The position numbers and the translations under genes are program-made. The notes under the pieces are model-generated. The model saw only the letters and a program-made list of their open reading frames with translations, was not told where the DNA came from and did no database searches. From JAEUMD01 sp937950105 (lineage in GTDB: Bacteria > Pseudomonadota > Alphaproteobacteria > Rhizobiales > Hyphomicrobiaceae), in contig DAISIT010000109.1 in assembly GCA_036821845.1 (NCBI GenBank), positions 1-8,033 of the forward strand: a stretch of DNA of 8,033 nt, read 5' to 3'. This document shows positions 1-5,479 of the stretch, piece after piece (position 1 is the first letter of the stretch; the number at the start of each line of letters is the position of its first letter).

Positions 1-547
1 GCACAAGTTCGTCAAGTCCGAGCCGCTGCTTCAGGATGTCGAGCGCGGCGTCCATGGCGACAAGCTCTTCCGGCTTGCGGCGGTCGCCGTGATTGCCAGA
101 CGAGCCTTCGACGCCCAGCCGCGAGACGCGCACCATGCGCACACCGAACTGGTTGGCGAGCGTCTGCAATTGCCGCTGGCGGCGCTGCAACTCGGCAGCG
201 TGGCCGCGCTTGTCCGCATAGCGCTCCAGCGTGACGTCACCGTCGAAGAAGACGACCGCGCGGCGCTGATCCTCGCGCCCGTCGGTCGCGTAGTAGGCGA
301 TACAGGCCGATCCGAGCCGGTGGCGTGTGAACATCCGGTTCGGTTCCGCCTCGCACAGCTGAGCTGAGGCGGCTTCGCGCGCGTGCTGCATGGCGTATCC
401 AGCCGCGCCGCCCTTGCGCTGCGCCGGGACTGGACCTGCCGGATAGGCGGTCTCGGCGGCGCCGGCCTGCAGTGCGAACGTGGCAATGAATGATACCGCG
501 AGTGCCAGCAGGGAGACGGGTAGCTTGATGCGGGAGAGGGCAGGCAT
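1..547 (-). CDS. Secreted alpha/beta-hydrolase-like protein, N-terminal part (cut by left edge)
   Basis: This open frame has no stop before the left edge, so only the first 182 codons are present. It begins at ATG 547-545, the first start after an in-frame TGA (556-554). A purine-rich AAAAGGGG stretch lies about 13 nt upstream, which is slightly long for a Shine-Dalgarno. Residues 1-31 form a signal peptide: a basic start, a hydrophobic core at about 9-26, and an AGA-A cleavage site near 28-31. Two cysteines (C65, C82) could form a disulfide in the periplasm. A beta-strand-like AVVFFDGDV segment at 97-105 and RVSRLGVEGSSGNHG at 140-154 resemble the oxyanion-strand and GxxGSSGDH-type regions of alpha/beta hydrolases or exported peptidases. 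The nucleophile elbow would lie beyond the edge and cannot be seen. Export is well supported; the enzyme class is an inference from motif style. It is divergent from the gene at 762. Confidence 0.72.
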   Translation of the reverse strand, partial: MPALSRIKLPVSLLALAVSFIATFALQAGAAETAYPAGPVPAQRKGGAAGYAMQHAREAASAQLCEAEPNRMFTRHRLGSACIAYYATDGREDQRRAVVFFDGDVTLERYADKRGHAAELQRRQRQLQTLANQFGVRMVRVSRLGVEGSSGNHGDRRKPEELVAMDAALDILKQRLGLDELV

Positions 548-747
548 TTCGTGTCATGAGCCCCTTTTGAGACGGATGCGCATTCTGGACGACTTCGAAA
601 TCCTAGGTCCGATCACGTATCAACGCTGTCCCGGAGGGCACACCCGTTGTGGCCAGGCACTCTCGTTCAGCGGTGGCTGCAACCTTGGCAGACCGCGCGC
701 GTTGACATCCCGGCTCGCATCAAGAGAAGCTGACGGTTACGACTGAG

Positions 748-753
748 AGGAGG
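748..753 (+). promoter_or_regulatory. Strong ribosome binding site fixing a TTG start
   Basis: A perfect AGGAGG lies 8 nt before TTG 762. The in-frame TGA at 744-746 rules out any earlier start. The next in-frame start is GTG 783, and it has no comparable site at proper spacing. Confidence 0.7.
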
Positions 754-761
754 CGGGGACA

Positions 762-1319
762 TTGAGACGCTCGTCTGGTCCGGTGGCGACAGGCCTGTCG
801 CTCGCGCTGTTCACGCTGCTGGCCGCGGCTCCACTGCGGGCGCGTGATGTCGACCCGGGTGTCACTCAGATCGCCGGCCAGACCGTGAGCTGCCGCGACG
901 TACGCGGCCTCGTCGTGCACACCATGCAGGTTCAGAACCTCGGCGATGTCGGCCGGGCCGGCGTTGTCAATCGCGTGCCGATCATCGTCATCGACCCGCA
1001 GATCATCAACCGGCTGCCCGACAAGCTGCAGATCTTCTTCTTCCAGCACGAATGCGGACATCATGCGCTCGGGCACTGGTATTCCGGCGGTCCCGACCAG
1101 GAGAAGGAGGCGGACTGCTGGGCCATCCGCCAGGAGCGCGACAGCGGGCATCTGTCGCGCGACGACGTGATGAGCTTCGCGCCCTTCCTGGCGGCAAGTG
1201 GCGGCTCACCCTTCGGCCATCTGCCGGGGCCCATGCGTGCGCGCTATCTGCTGCGCTGCTTCGACGAGCCCGGCAGCGCGCCGCCCTCGGCCAGTGGTCT
1301 CACCGCGTCGATGCCGTGA
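762..1319 (+). CDS. Exported HExxH metallopeptidase-like protein (M48-like)
   Basis: A 185-residue protein with a TTG start set by AGGAGG at 748-753. Residues 1-28 form a signal peptide (RR near the start, hydrophobic core 9-23, cleavage likely near LRARD, 25-29), so it probably acts in the periplasm. After a short domain with a hydrophobic strand (VPIIVIDPQII, 72-82) comes the zinc-protease helix QHECGHHALGHW: H96, E97 and H100 fit HExxH. Further on, EKEAD at 114-118 fits the ExxAD third-ligand motif of M48-type gluzincins. It is much shorter than HtpX or BepA and has no membrane helices beyond the signal. Four cysteines (C44, C98, C119, C166) include one inside the HExxH motif itself. Its substrate is unknown. 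It could also be a zinc-binding protein without protease activity. The divergent neighbour is another exported hydrolase. Confidence 0.72.
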   Translation: MRRSSGPVATGLSLALFTLLAAAPLRARDVDPGVTQIAGQTVSCRDVRGLVVHTMQVQNLGDVGRAGVVNRVPIIVIDPQIINRLPDKLQIFFFQHECGHHALGHWYSGGPDQEKEADCWAIRQERDSGHLSRDDVMSFAPFLAASGGSPFGHLPGPMRARYLLRCFDEPGSAPPSASGLTASMP

Positions 1320-1541
1320 GCGCTCGTCGTAGTGGCGCACCTGCCCCCGCAGCTTGGAGTCGCACGCTTGCTGACGCCGGCGGGCAACCGATCGGTGAGG
1401 CAGCGCGTTGACACGCCGGACGGGGGTGTGGAAGGCTCACCGCCTGTTTGATCTGCGGACGTACGTCACCGCGTCGAGCCAGAGCAGCGGGAGCATCGCC
1501 TGCCGGTTTGCTCATCGACCCAGGGAGCATTCGGCACCGGC

Positions 1542-2393
1542 ATGGAACTCCTCATCAAGCTGTTCGGCGGGCTGTTGCTGTTCGCTGTGGTGGTGTTTGT
1601 CGGTGCGCGAGTGATCGAGCGCCTGCTGATGTACGCGCCGACCACCGAGCGCGTGCCGCCGGCCGCCATCGGGCTGCCCGATGTCGAGGAGATCGAGATC
1701 CCGACCGCCGACGGTAATCGCGTCATCGCCTGGCATGGCCGCGCCAGGCAGGGGCAACCGACGCTGCTCTATTTCCACGGCAACGGCGGCTCGCTGGCCA
1801 ACCGGTCGGAGCGCATCCGCAAATACATGGACCTCGGCCGCGGCGTCTTCATGATGACGTATCGCGGCTACGGAGGGTCGAGCGGATGGCCATCGGAAGC
1901 CGCCAATGTCGCCGACGCCAGGCGCGCCTATGATGCGCTGGTCGCGACCGGCGTCGCTCCGGACGACATCATCCTCTACGGGGAATCGATCGGCACGGGT
2001 GTCGCCGTGCAGGTCGCCGCGGAAAAGCAGGTTGCCGGCATCATCCTCGATGCGCCCTATACGTCCGTCCTCGACGTCGCCGTGATGTTCTACCCTTACC
2101 TGCCGGTGCGCACGTTCCTGCGCGACCGCTACGAAACCATCAAGCATCTCGACAAGCTGCATGCGCCGTTGCTGGTCGTGCATGGCGAGGCGGATCGTGT
2201 CATTCCGGTGGAGATGGGGCGGGCGGTGTATCGCGCGGCGCGCGAGCCGAAAGAACTCGTCACCATTCCGCGGGCTGGACACTCCGATCACGGCCTGTTC
2301 GGTTCGTTCGATGCCATACAGGCGTGGATCGAGCGGCTGCGCGCGGCGACGGTGAAGCGCACGCCGCAAAGGGCCTCCGGCACCACGGGCTGA
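1542..2393 (+). CDS. Membrane-anchored serine alpha/beta hydrolase (Bem46/ABHD13-like)
   Basis: A 283-residue protein, full length for the family. One N-terminal hydrophobic segment (residues 3-22) looks like an uncleaved signal anchor, which would place the catalytic domain outside the inner membrane. The fold follows in the expected order: the oxyanion-loop HGNGG (79-83), TYRGYGGSSG (106-115), the nucleophile elbow GESIGTG with Ser149 (147-153), LDAPYTS (169-175), the acid Asp218 in HGEADRVIP (214-222), and His247 in AGHSDHG (245-251). The order, and the HGNGG and YRGYGGSSG motifs, are typical of the Bem46/YfhR/ABHD13 group, whose substrates are mostly unknown (esterase or thioesterase activity is likely). 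The start is ATG; a weak AGGGAG lies 14 nt upstream. A hairpin-rich repeat begins 5 nt after the stop. The 222 bp before the gene hold no feature I can support. Confidence 0.88.
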   Translation: MELLIKLFGGLLLFAVVVFVGARVIERLLMYAPTTERVPPAAIGLPDVEEIEIPTADGNRVIAWHGRARQGQPTLLYFHGNGGSLANRSERIRKYMDLGRGVFMMTYRGYGGSSGWPSEAANVADARRAYDALVATGVAPDDIILYGESIGTGVAVQVAAEKQVAGIILDAPYTSVLDVAVMFYPYLPVRTFLRDRYETIKHLDKLHAPLLVVHGEADRVIPVEMGRAVYRAAREPKELVTIPRAGHSDHGLFGSFDAIQAWIERLRAATVKRTPQRASGTTG

Positions 2394-2397
2394 AAGC

Positions 2398-2521
2398 GCC
2401 CCGATTTTGGATTGTGCGGGCAGGCCCGCACGTCCGGCGCACCGGCGCCGGGGCCCCTCGGGCCCTGAAACGGCTTCGCCGTTTATGGAGTCCCGTCACG
2501 CGGCGTGAAACGGCGGCGCCA
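2398..2521. repeat. Hairpin-chain repeat, copy 1 (REP/BIME-like)
   Basis: The core at 2406-2521 (116 bp) matches the copy at 2553-2667 apart from one missing base; a further shared GCCCCGAT sits at 2398-2405. It is a run of five abutting inverted repeats: GTGCGGGC/GCCCGCAC (2414-2431), CCGGCGC-ACCG-GCGCCGG (2434-2451), GGGCCC-CTC-GGGCCC (2451-2465), AAACGGC-TTC-GCCGTTT (2468-2484) and TCACGC-G-GCGTGA (2496-2508). It starts 5 nt after a stop codon, between convergent genes, the usual setting for REP-type elements, which can affect mRNA 3' stability, termination or gyrase binding. No transposase is present. Function here is inferred. Confidence 0.85.
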
Positions 2522-2532
2522 ATAGTGCGCGT

Positions 2533-2667
2533 GCCCCGATCGTCGCGCGTTCTTTGGATTGTGCGGGCAGGCCCGCACGTCCGGCGCACCGGCGCCGGGG
2601 CCCTCGGGCCCTGAAACGGCTTCGCCGTTTATGGAGTCCCGTCACGCGGCGTGAAACGGCGGCGCCA
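2533..2667. repeat. Hairpin-chain repeat, copy 2 (direct orientation)
   Basis: Same orientation as copy 1, with about 147 bp between equivalent positions. The core at 2553-2667 is 115 bp. The only difference seen is GGGCCC-TC-GGGCCC in place of GGGCCC-CTC-GGGCCC, a one-base loss in a hairpin loop that leaves the stem intact. The GCCCCGAT block at 2533-2540 is separated from the core by 12 extra bases that copy 1 lacks. It ends about 10 bp before the rpsU terminator. Confidence 0.85.
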
Positions 2668-2675
2668 GACAAACG

Positions 2676-2706
2676 AGAAAAGCCCGCGGCGCCGGGCCGC
2701 AGGCTC
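2676..2706 (-). terminator. Intrinsic terminator of rpsU
   Basis: Read on the minus strand, the stem arms AGCC+GCGGC and GCCGC+GGCT (2681-2705, one internal mismatch, 5-nt loop) are followed directly by TTTTC (2681-2677). It lies about 40 bp after the rpsU stop. Confidence 0.7.
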
Positions 2707-2745
2707 TTCGGAAACGTATGCTTCACGCGACGCGGGTCGGAAGCG

Positions 2746-2997
2746 TCAGCGGGCGCCGCCCGGACCGGGGCGCGGTGCCGCCGGCTTGCTCGGCAGCAGG
2801 CCTTCGCGCTGGGCGCGCTTGCGGGCGAGCTTGCGGGCGCGGCGCACGGCCTCGGCCTTCTCGCGCGCCTTCTTCTCGGACGGCTTCTCGTAATAGTTAC
2901 GGAGCTTCATCTCGCGGAAAATGCCCTCGCGCTGCATCTTCTTCTTGAGCGCCTTGAGAGCCTGATCGACGTTGTTGTCGCGAACGAGAACCTGCAC
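2746..2997 (-). CDS. rpsU: 30S ribosomal protein S21
   Basis: An 83-residue protein that is a clear bS21. It starts MQVLVRDNNVDQALKAL, then KKKMQREGIFREMKLRNYYE with the basic helix typical of S21, then KPSEKKAREKAEAVRRARK. S21 binds the platform of the small ribosomal subunit near the 3' end of 16S rRNA and helps translation initiation. The C-terminal basic and Pro/Gly-rich tail (about residues 62-83, ending PRPGPGGAR) is longer than in the 71-residue E. coli protein and is common in alphaproteobacteria. The start is GTG 2997-2995, preceded by AGAGGAAAGG with 6-nt spacing. An in-frame ATG at 3072 would add 25 residues outside the family alignment and was rejected. It lies downstream of purK on the same strand but has its own candidate promoter and a terminator, so it is probably an independent unit. 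Confidence 0.96.
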   Translation of the reverse strand: MQVLVRDNNVDQALKALKKKMQREGIFREMKLRNYYEKPSEKKAREKAEAVRRARKLARKRAQREGLLPSKPAAPRPGPGGAR

Positions 2998-3107
2998 GCG
3001 GGGCCTTTCCTCTTGTGCTGATCGTTGACCACGAAGCTGAAAATAACCGCTTGCGGCAGGGCCGATTGCCATGCCGGCGGCTGATCCAGTGCGAATTCTT
3101 GCGCGGT

Positions 3108-3136
3108 GTCTAGCAAAGTCGGGCAGGGTTGTCCAC
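3108..3136 (-). promoter_or_regulatory. Candidate rpsU promoter
   Basis: On the minus strand, GTGGAC (3136-3131), a 17-nt spacer and CTAGAC (3113-3108). Each box matches 4 of 6 of the alphaproteobacterial housekeeping consensus CTTGAC-N17-CTATAT. It would start transcription near 3101 and leave a leader of about 104 nt before the rpsU GTG. Boxes were found by eye only. Confidence 0.35.
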
Positions 3137-3156
3137 CCGGCGGACCCGCCTGGCGC

Positions 3157-4254
3157 TCACTTGCCCTCTGATTTCGGTCCGATGGTGGTGACGTGGCCCA
3201 TTTTGCGCCCCGGGCGCGCTTCGTGCTTGCCGTAGAGGTGCAGTCCGAGGTTCGGCGCGGCGGCGAGTTCGAGCCAGCCGTGGGCGTCGGCGCCGATCAG
3301 GTTGGTCATGACCGCGTCGGAATGGCGGTCGGTCGGGCCGAGCGGCCAGCCGGCGACGGCGCGGATGTGATTTTCGAACTGGCTGACGAGGCAGGCGTCG
3401 ATGGTCCAGTGTCCGGAGTTGTGCACGCGCGGCGCCATCTCGTTGACGACGATCGGCTCGCCCGCCGTCTCGCCGAGGTAGAACATCTCCACCGCCAGCA
3501 CGCCGACGTAATCGAGTTTCTGGGCGATGCGGCTGGCGATCTCGAGGGCGCGTGCGCGGGCCCGCGTCGGCAGCGGCGAGGGCACGGCGGAGGTGTGCAG
3601 GATACCGTCGCGATGGGTGTTCAGCGGGATGTCGTAGAAGCGTGTCTCGCCGCTGGCACCGCGCACCACGAGCACCGACACCTCGAACAGGAACTGCACG
3701 AATCCTTCGAGCACCGCCGGAGCGTGACCGAGCCGGCCGAGGGCGCCCATACAATCGCCGGCCGAGGTGAGGCGGACCTGCCCCTTGCCGTCGTACCCGA
3801 GCCGGCGCGTCTTCAGGATCGATGGAAAGCCGAGGACACCCGCTGCCGCCGTCAGCGAGGTGTCGTCGTCGACCGCCGCGAACGGTGCGACCGGCAACCC
3901 GAGCGAGGCGACGAATTGCTTCTCGACCAGGCGGTCTTGCGCCACTTCGAGAGCGCGTGCTCCGGGCCGCACCGGACGCACCCGTGCGGCCGCATCCGCC
4001 GTGGCGCGCGGCACGTTCTCGAACTCGTAGGTGACGACGTCGACCATGGCAGCGAACCGCGCCACAGCGTCGAGATCCTCGAACGGCGCGATGGTCGTCG
4101 CCGAAGCCACGTCGAGGGCCGGACCGGGACTGTCGGAATAGATATGGCACTTGAGACCGAGGCGCGCCGCCGCCATGGCCAGCATGCGGCCGAGCTGGCC
4201 GCCGCCGAGGATGCCGATGGTCGCGCCGGGCTTCAGCGGTTGCGAGGCGGTCAT
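3157..4254 (-). CDS. purK: N5-carboxyaminoimidazole ribonucleotide synthase
   Basis: A 365-residue ATP-grasp enzyme of purine synthesis. It converts AIR, bicarbonate and ATP to N5-CAIR in the cytoplasm. Motifs in order: dinucleotide-fold-like GILGGGQLGRML (14-25), VTYEFENVP (74-82), QDRLVEKQF (106-114), ATP-binding KTRRLGYDGKGQ (148-159), EVSVLVVRG (191-199), IPLNTHRDGIL (209-219), VEMF (255-258), metal/ATP site NEMAPRVHNSGHWTIDA (271-287), and a C-terminal PGRKMGHVT (348-356). Length is normal. The start is ATG 4254, 7 nt after the purE stop, with GAGG inside the end of purE. An upstream in-frame start at 4374 would lie deep inside purE and was rejected. It is almost certainly co-transcribed with purE, whose product uses N5-CAIR directly. 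No clear intrinsic terminator follows; only a short GC stem without a T tract is seen near 3131-3150. Confidence 0.97.
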   Translation of the reverse strand: MTASQPLKPGATIGILGGGQLGRMLAMAAARLGLKCHIYSDSPGPALDVASATTIAPFEDLDAVARFAAMVDVVTYEFENVPRATADAAARVRPVRPGARALEVAQDRLVEKQFVASLGLPVAPFAAVDDDTSLTAAAGVLGFPSILKTRRLGYDGKGQVRLTSAGDCMGALGRLGHAPAVLEGFVQFLFEVSVLVVRGASGETRFYDIPLNTHRDGILHTSAVPSPLPTRARARALEIASRIAQKLDYVGVLAVEMFYLGETAGEPIVVNEMAPRVHNSGHWTIDACLVSQFENHIRAVAGWPLGPTDRHSDAVMTNLIGADAHGWLELAAAPNLGLHLYGKHEARPGRKMGHVTTIGPKSEGK

Positions 4255-4261
4255 GACGCGC

Positions 4262-4777
4262 TCAACCTCGCTCGTCGACAGGGGCGTCGGCCACGGCCGC
4301 CGTCTGCTCGGCCCGCCAGCGCTCGAGGCGCTCGTAGAGAGCCGTATCGGTGATGCCGAGGATTTGTGCCGCAAGGAGGCCGGCGTTGGCGGCGCCGGGC
4401 TCGCCGATGGCCAGGGTGCCGACCGGAACGCCCTTCGGCATCTGTACGATGGAGTAGAGGCTGTCCTTGCCGGAGAGCGCCTTCGACGTCACCGGCACGC
4501 CGAGCACCGGCAGCACCGTCATGGCCGCGGTCATGCCCGGCAGGTGCGCAGCTCCGCCGGCACCGGCGATGATGACGCGCAAGCCGCGCTCGCGGGCGCT
4601 CTTGGCATAGGCGTAGAGGCGGTCGGGCGTGCGGTGCGCGGAGACGATGCGCGTCTCGAACGGCACGGCGAGCGCGCTGAGGATGTCGGCGGCATGGCGC
4701 ATCGTCGTCCAGTCGGACTGACTGCCCATGATGATGCCGACGAGAGGTGTCGGCTCGGAACCCTTCTGGCGGCTCAT
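4262..4777 (-). CDS. purE: N5-carboxyaminoimidazole ribonucleotide mutase (class I PurE)
   Basis: A 171-residue protein that moves the carboxyl group of N5-CAIR to C4, giving CAIR. Family motifs are intact: GIIMGSQSDW (14-23), with the substrate-binding Ser-Asp; VSAHRTPDRL (45-54), with catalytic His48; and IIAGAGGAAHLPGM (69-82), with His78 in the AAHLPGM loop. MPKGVPVGTLAIG follows at about 113-125. Class I is inferred because the purK partner is adjacent. An extra tail of about 10 residues rich in Ala, Asp and Glu ends the protein. The start is ATG 4777; the upstream GCGAGCAACCG is a poor Shine-Dalgarno, but the family start falls here. First gene of a purE-purK operon, with a candidate promoter at 4808-4836. 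Confidence 0.97.
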   Translation of the reverse strand: MSRQKGSEPTPLVGIIMGSQSDWTTMRHAADILSALAVPFETRIVSAHRTPDRLYAYAKSARERGLRVIIAGAGGAAHLPGMTAAMTVLPVLGVPVTSKALSGKDSLYSIVQMPKGVPVGTLAIGEPGAANAGLLAAQILGITDTALYERLERWRAEQTAAVADAPVDERG

Positions 4778-4807
4778 CGGTTGCTCGCGGATGATGAGAA
4801 AGGGCGG

Positions 4808-4836
4808 GTGTAGTGAGGTTGCGCCCTATTGGCAAG
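4808..4836 (-). promoter_or_regulatory. Candidate purEK promoter
   Basis: On the minus strand, CTTGCC (4836-4831), a 17-nt spacer and CTACAC (4813-4808). These match CTTGAC-N17-CTATAT at 5 of 6 and 4 of 6. The start of transcription would be near 4801, about 24 nt before the purE ATG. That leaves no room for a purine riboswitch in this leader. Confidence 0.45.
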
Positions 4837-4866
4837 CGCGCAGGCCCGTGAGAAGCGGCCCAGCGG

Positions 4867-4885
4867 AAAAACGCGGCCGCTCGCG
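4867..4885 (-). terminator. Possible weak terminator after the DUF465 gene
   Basis: On the minus strand, a 4-bp CGCG/CGCG stem (4885-4882 with 4875-4872), 6-nt loop, is followed directly by TTTTT (4871-4867). It lies 23 bp after the stop of the DUF465 gene. The stem is short, so termination is uncertain. Confidence 0.35.
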
Positions 4886-4907
4886 GGTGCGGTTGACGTG
4901 CCGGTCG

Positions 4908-5114
4908 TCAGGCGATGATGTCGGGGAGCAATTGATCCTCGATGATCGTGATCTGGTCCTTGAGCGCCAGCTTTTTCTTCTTGAGACGCTTGATCAGAAG
5001 CTGATCGGCGCTGCCGGTGCCCTCGAGAGCGATGATCTCGTCATCGAGGCTGCGGTGCTCGGCGCGGAGCGCCGCGAGTTGCTCGCGAAGATCGCTGTCG
5101 TTCCGCCGCTGCAT
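4908..5114 (-). CDS. YdcH/DUF465 family small coiled-coil protein
   Basis: A 68-residue protein from ATG 5114; a GTG directly before it (5117) would add one residue. It is nearly all helical, with charged heptads: DLREQLAALRAEHRSLDDEI at about 8-27, a short break at GTGSAD, and LLIKRLKKKKLALKDQITII at about 39-58. The two-helix hairpin and the LKKKKLALKDQI signature are those of DUF465 (YdcH-like), a small cytoplasmic family of unknown function. A GGGAG lies 15 nt upstream, too far for a good Shine-Dalgarno, so translation may be weak. It is a divergent paralogue of the gene at 5480. The predicted leader (about 133 nt) carries two possible hairpins. Confidence 0.85.
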   Translation of the reverse strand: MQRRNDSDLREQLAALRAEHRSLDDEIIALEGTGSADQLLIKRLKKKKLALKDQITIIEDQLLPDIIA

Positions 5115-5172
5115 CACTGTTCTGATCTGCTCCCGCTGGTCCGTGGCGCCGCACTCGTGCTGGCTTTCAGCT

Positions 5173-5205
5173 ATGGTGTGCGCTGTCCCTCACATCGCAC
5201 ACCAT
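5173..5205. repeat. Perfect 10-bp inverted repeat in the DUF465 leader
   Basis: ATGGTGTGCG (5173-5182) and CGCACACCAT (5196-5205) are exact reverse complements with a 13-nt loop. It lies about 60 bp before the leftward DUF465 start and inside its predicted leader RNA. No T tract follows on either strand, so it does not look like a simple terminator. Confidence 0.75.
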
Positions 5206-5207
5206 CG

Positions 5208-5227
5208 GCGGGGCGCTTCCACCCCGC
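5208..5227. repeat. 6-bp GC inverted repeat next to the 10-bp one
   Basis: GCGGGG (5208-5213) and CCCCGC (5222-5227) with an 8-nt loop. It is directly beside the preceding inverted repeat, so the leader RNA could fold into two stacked stem-loops. On its own it would be unremarkable in GC-rich DNA. Confidence 0.45.
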
Positions 5228-5253
5228 TCGCAAAGTCCGGCTCCTTCTTGGAA

Positions 5254-5282
5254 ATATCAGCCTAAACTGCGCCGAACGCAAG
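5254..5282 (-). promoter_or_regulatory. Candidate promoter for the leftward DUF465 gene
   Basis: On the minus strand, CTTGCG (5282-5277), a 17-nt spacer and TGATAT (5259-5254), each matching 4 of 6 of CTTGAC-N17-CTATAT. Start of transcription would be near 5247, giving a leader of about 133 nt that includes both inverted repeats. Confidence 0.35.
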
Positions 5283-5306
5283 TTTTTCGCGCGTCCGCTG
5301 GCGCCC

Positions 5307-5322
5307 CGAGCGGTACCGCTCG
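5307..5322. repeat. 16-bp perfect palindrome, possible operator
   Basis: CGAGCGGTACCGCTCG is identical to its reverse complement. It is centred between the divergent DUF465 genes, about 25 bp upstream of the predicted leftward -35 box. The overlapping arms CTCGCGAAG (5319-5327) and CTTCGCGAG (5362-5370) form another 9-bp inverted repeat. The size and symmetry suit a dimeric regulator; which one cannot be told. Confidence 0.6.
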
Positions 5323-5479
5323 CGAAGCGAACGGCCCCGTCGTCGAGGTCTCCGAGCAATTCTTCGCGAGGTTTAGCTTTGGCCTTCAATTCTCCGTAGG
5401 CATGGCGTCTCGCCGCGTGGACAAGTGTACGTGTTTGTGTGACAGTTGAGTGTCGTCAAACTCCACCAGGAGGACACTG

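Larger units (their letters stand above)
5115..5479. other. Divergent intergenic region with dense inverted repeats
   Basis: 365 bp between two divergent DUF465 genes. It holds a candidate leftward promoter (5254-5282), hairpins at 5173-5205 and 5208-5227, a 16-bp palindrome at 5307-5322 and a 9-bp inverted repeat spanning 5319-5370. Local composition is more AT-rich around 5250-5290 and 5360-5400. I found no convincing rightward promoter and no gene I could support; several frames stay open through it but lack ribosome binding sites and family-like sequence. Confidence 0.5.

Noticed and set aside
702..707. TTGACA upstream of the HECGH gene as a -35 box.
   Set aside because: At 16-18 nt further on the sequence is AGAAGC-like, with no resemblance to a -10 box.
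1408..1413. TTGACA in the gap before the alpha/beta hydrolase.
   Set aside because: No usable -10 sequence at 16-18 nt, so it is more likely chance.
1512..2369. A 285-codon minus-strand open frame opposite the alpha/beta hydrolase.
   Set aside because: The plus-strand gene has a complete catalytic triad and anchor. The antisense frame is a compositional mirror of it.
2398..2667. Could the two repeats be a CRISPR array or an insertion sequence?
   Set aside because: There are only two units of ~115 bp with a 31-bp spacer, internal hairpins, and no transposase or cas gene.
3131..3150. GC stem (GGCGG/CCGCC) after purK as a terminator.
   Set aside because: No T tract follows on the minus strand, and it overlaps the candidate rpsU -35 box.
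3193..4353. A 386-codon plus-strand open frame opposite purK and the end of purE.
   Set aside because: It lies antisense to purK with all its motifs. Its translation is rich in Arg, Gly and His with no family-like sequence, as expected of a GC-rich shadow frame.
5171..5389. A 72-codon minus-strand frame with TTG start between the DUF465 genes (GGAG 3 nt upstream).
   Set aside because: Spacing is too short, only the first ~20 residues look protein-like, the rest is low quality, and it covers the candidate promoter and inverted repeats. Not excluded outright, but unsupported.
4728..5399. A 223-codon plus-strand frame running over the start of purE and the leftward DUF465 gene.
   Set aside because: It is antisense to two family-supported genes and has no ribosome binding site.
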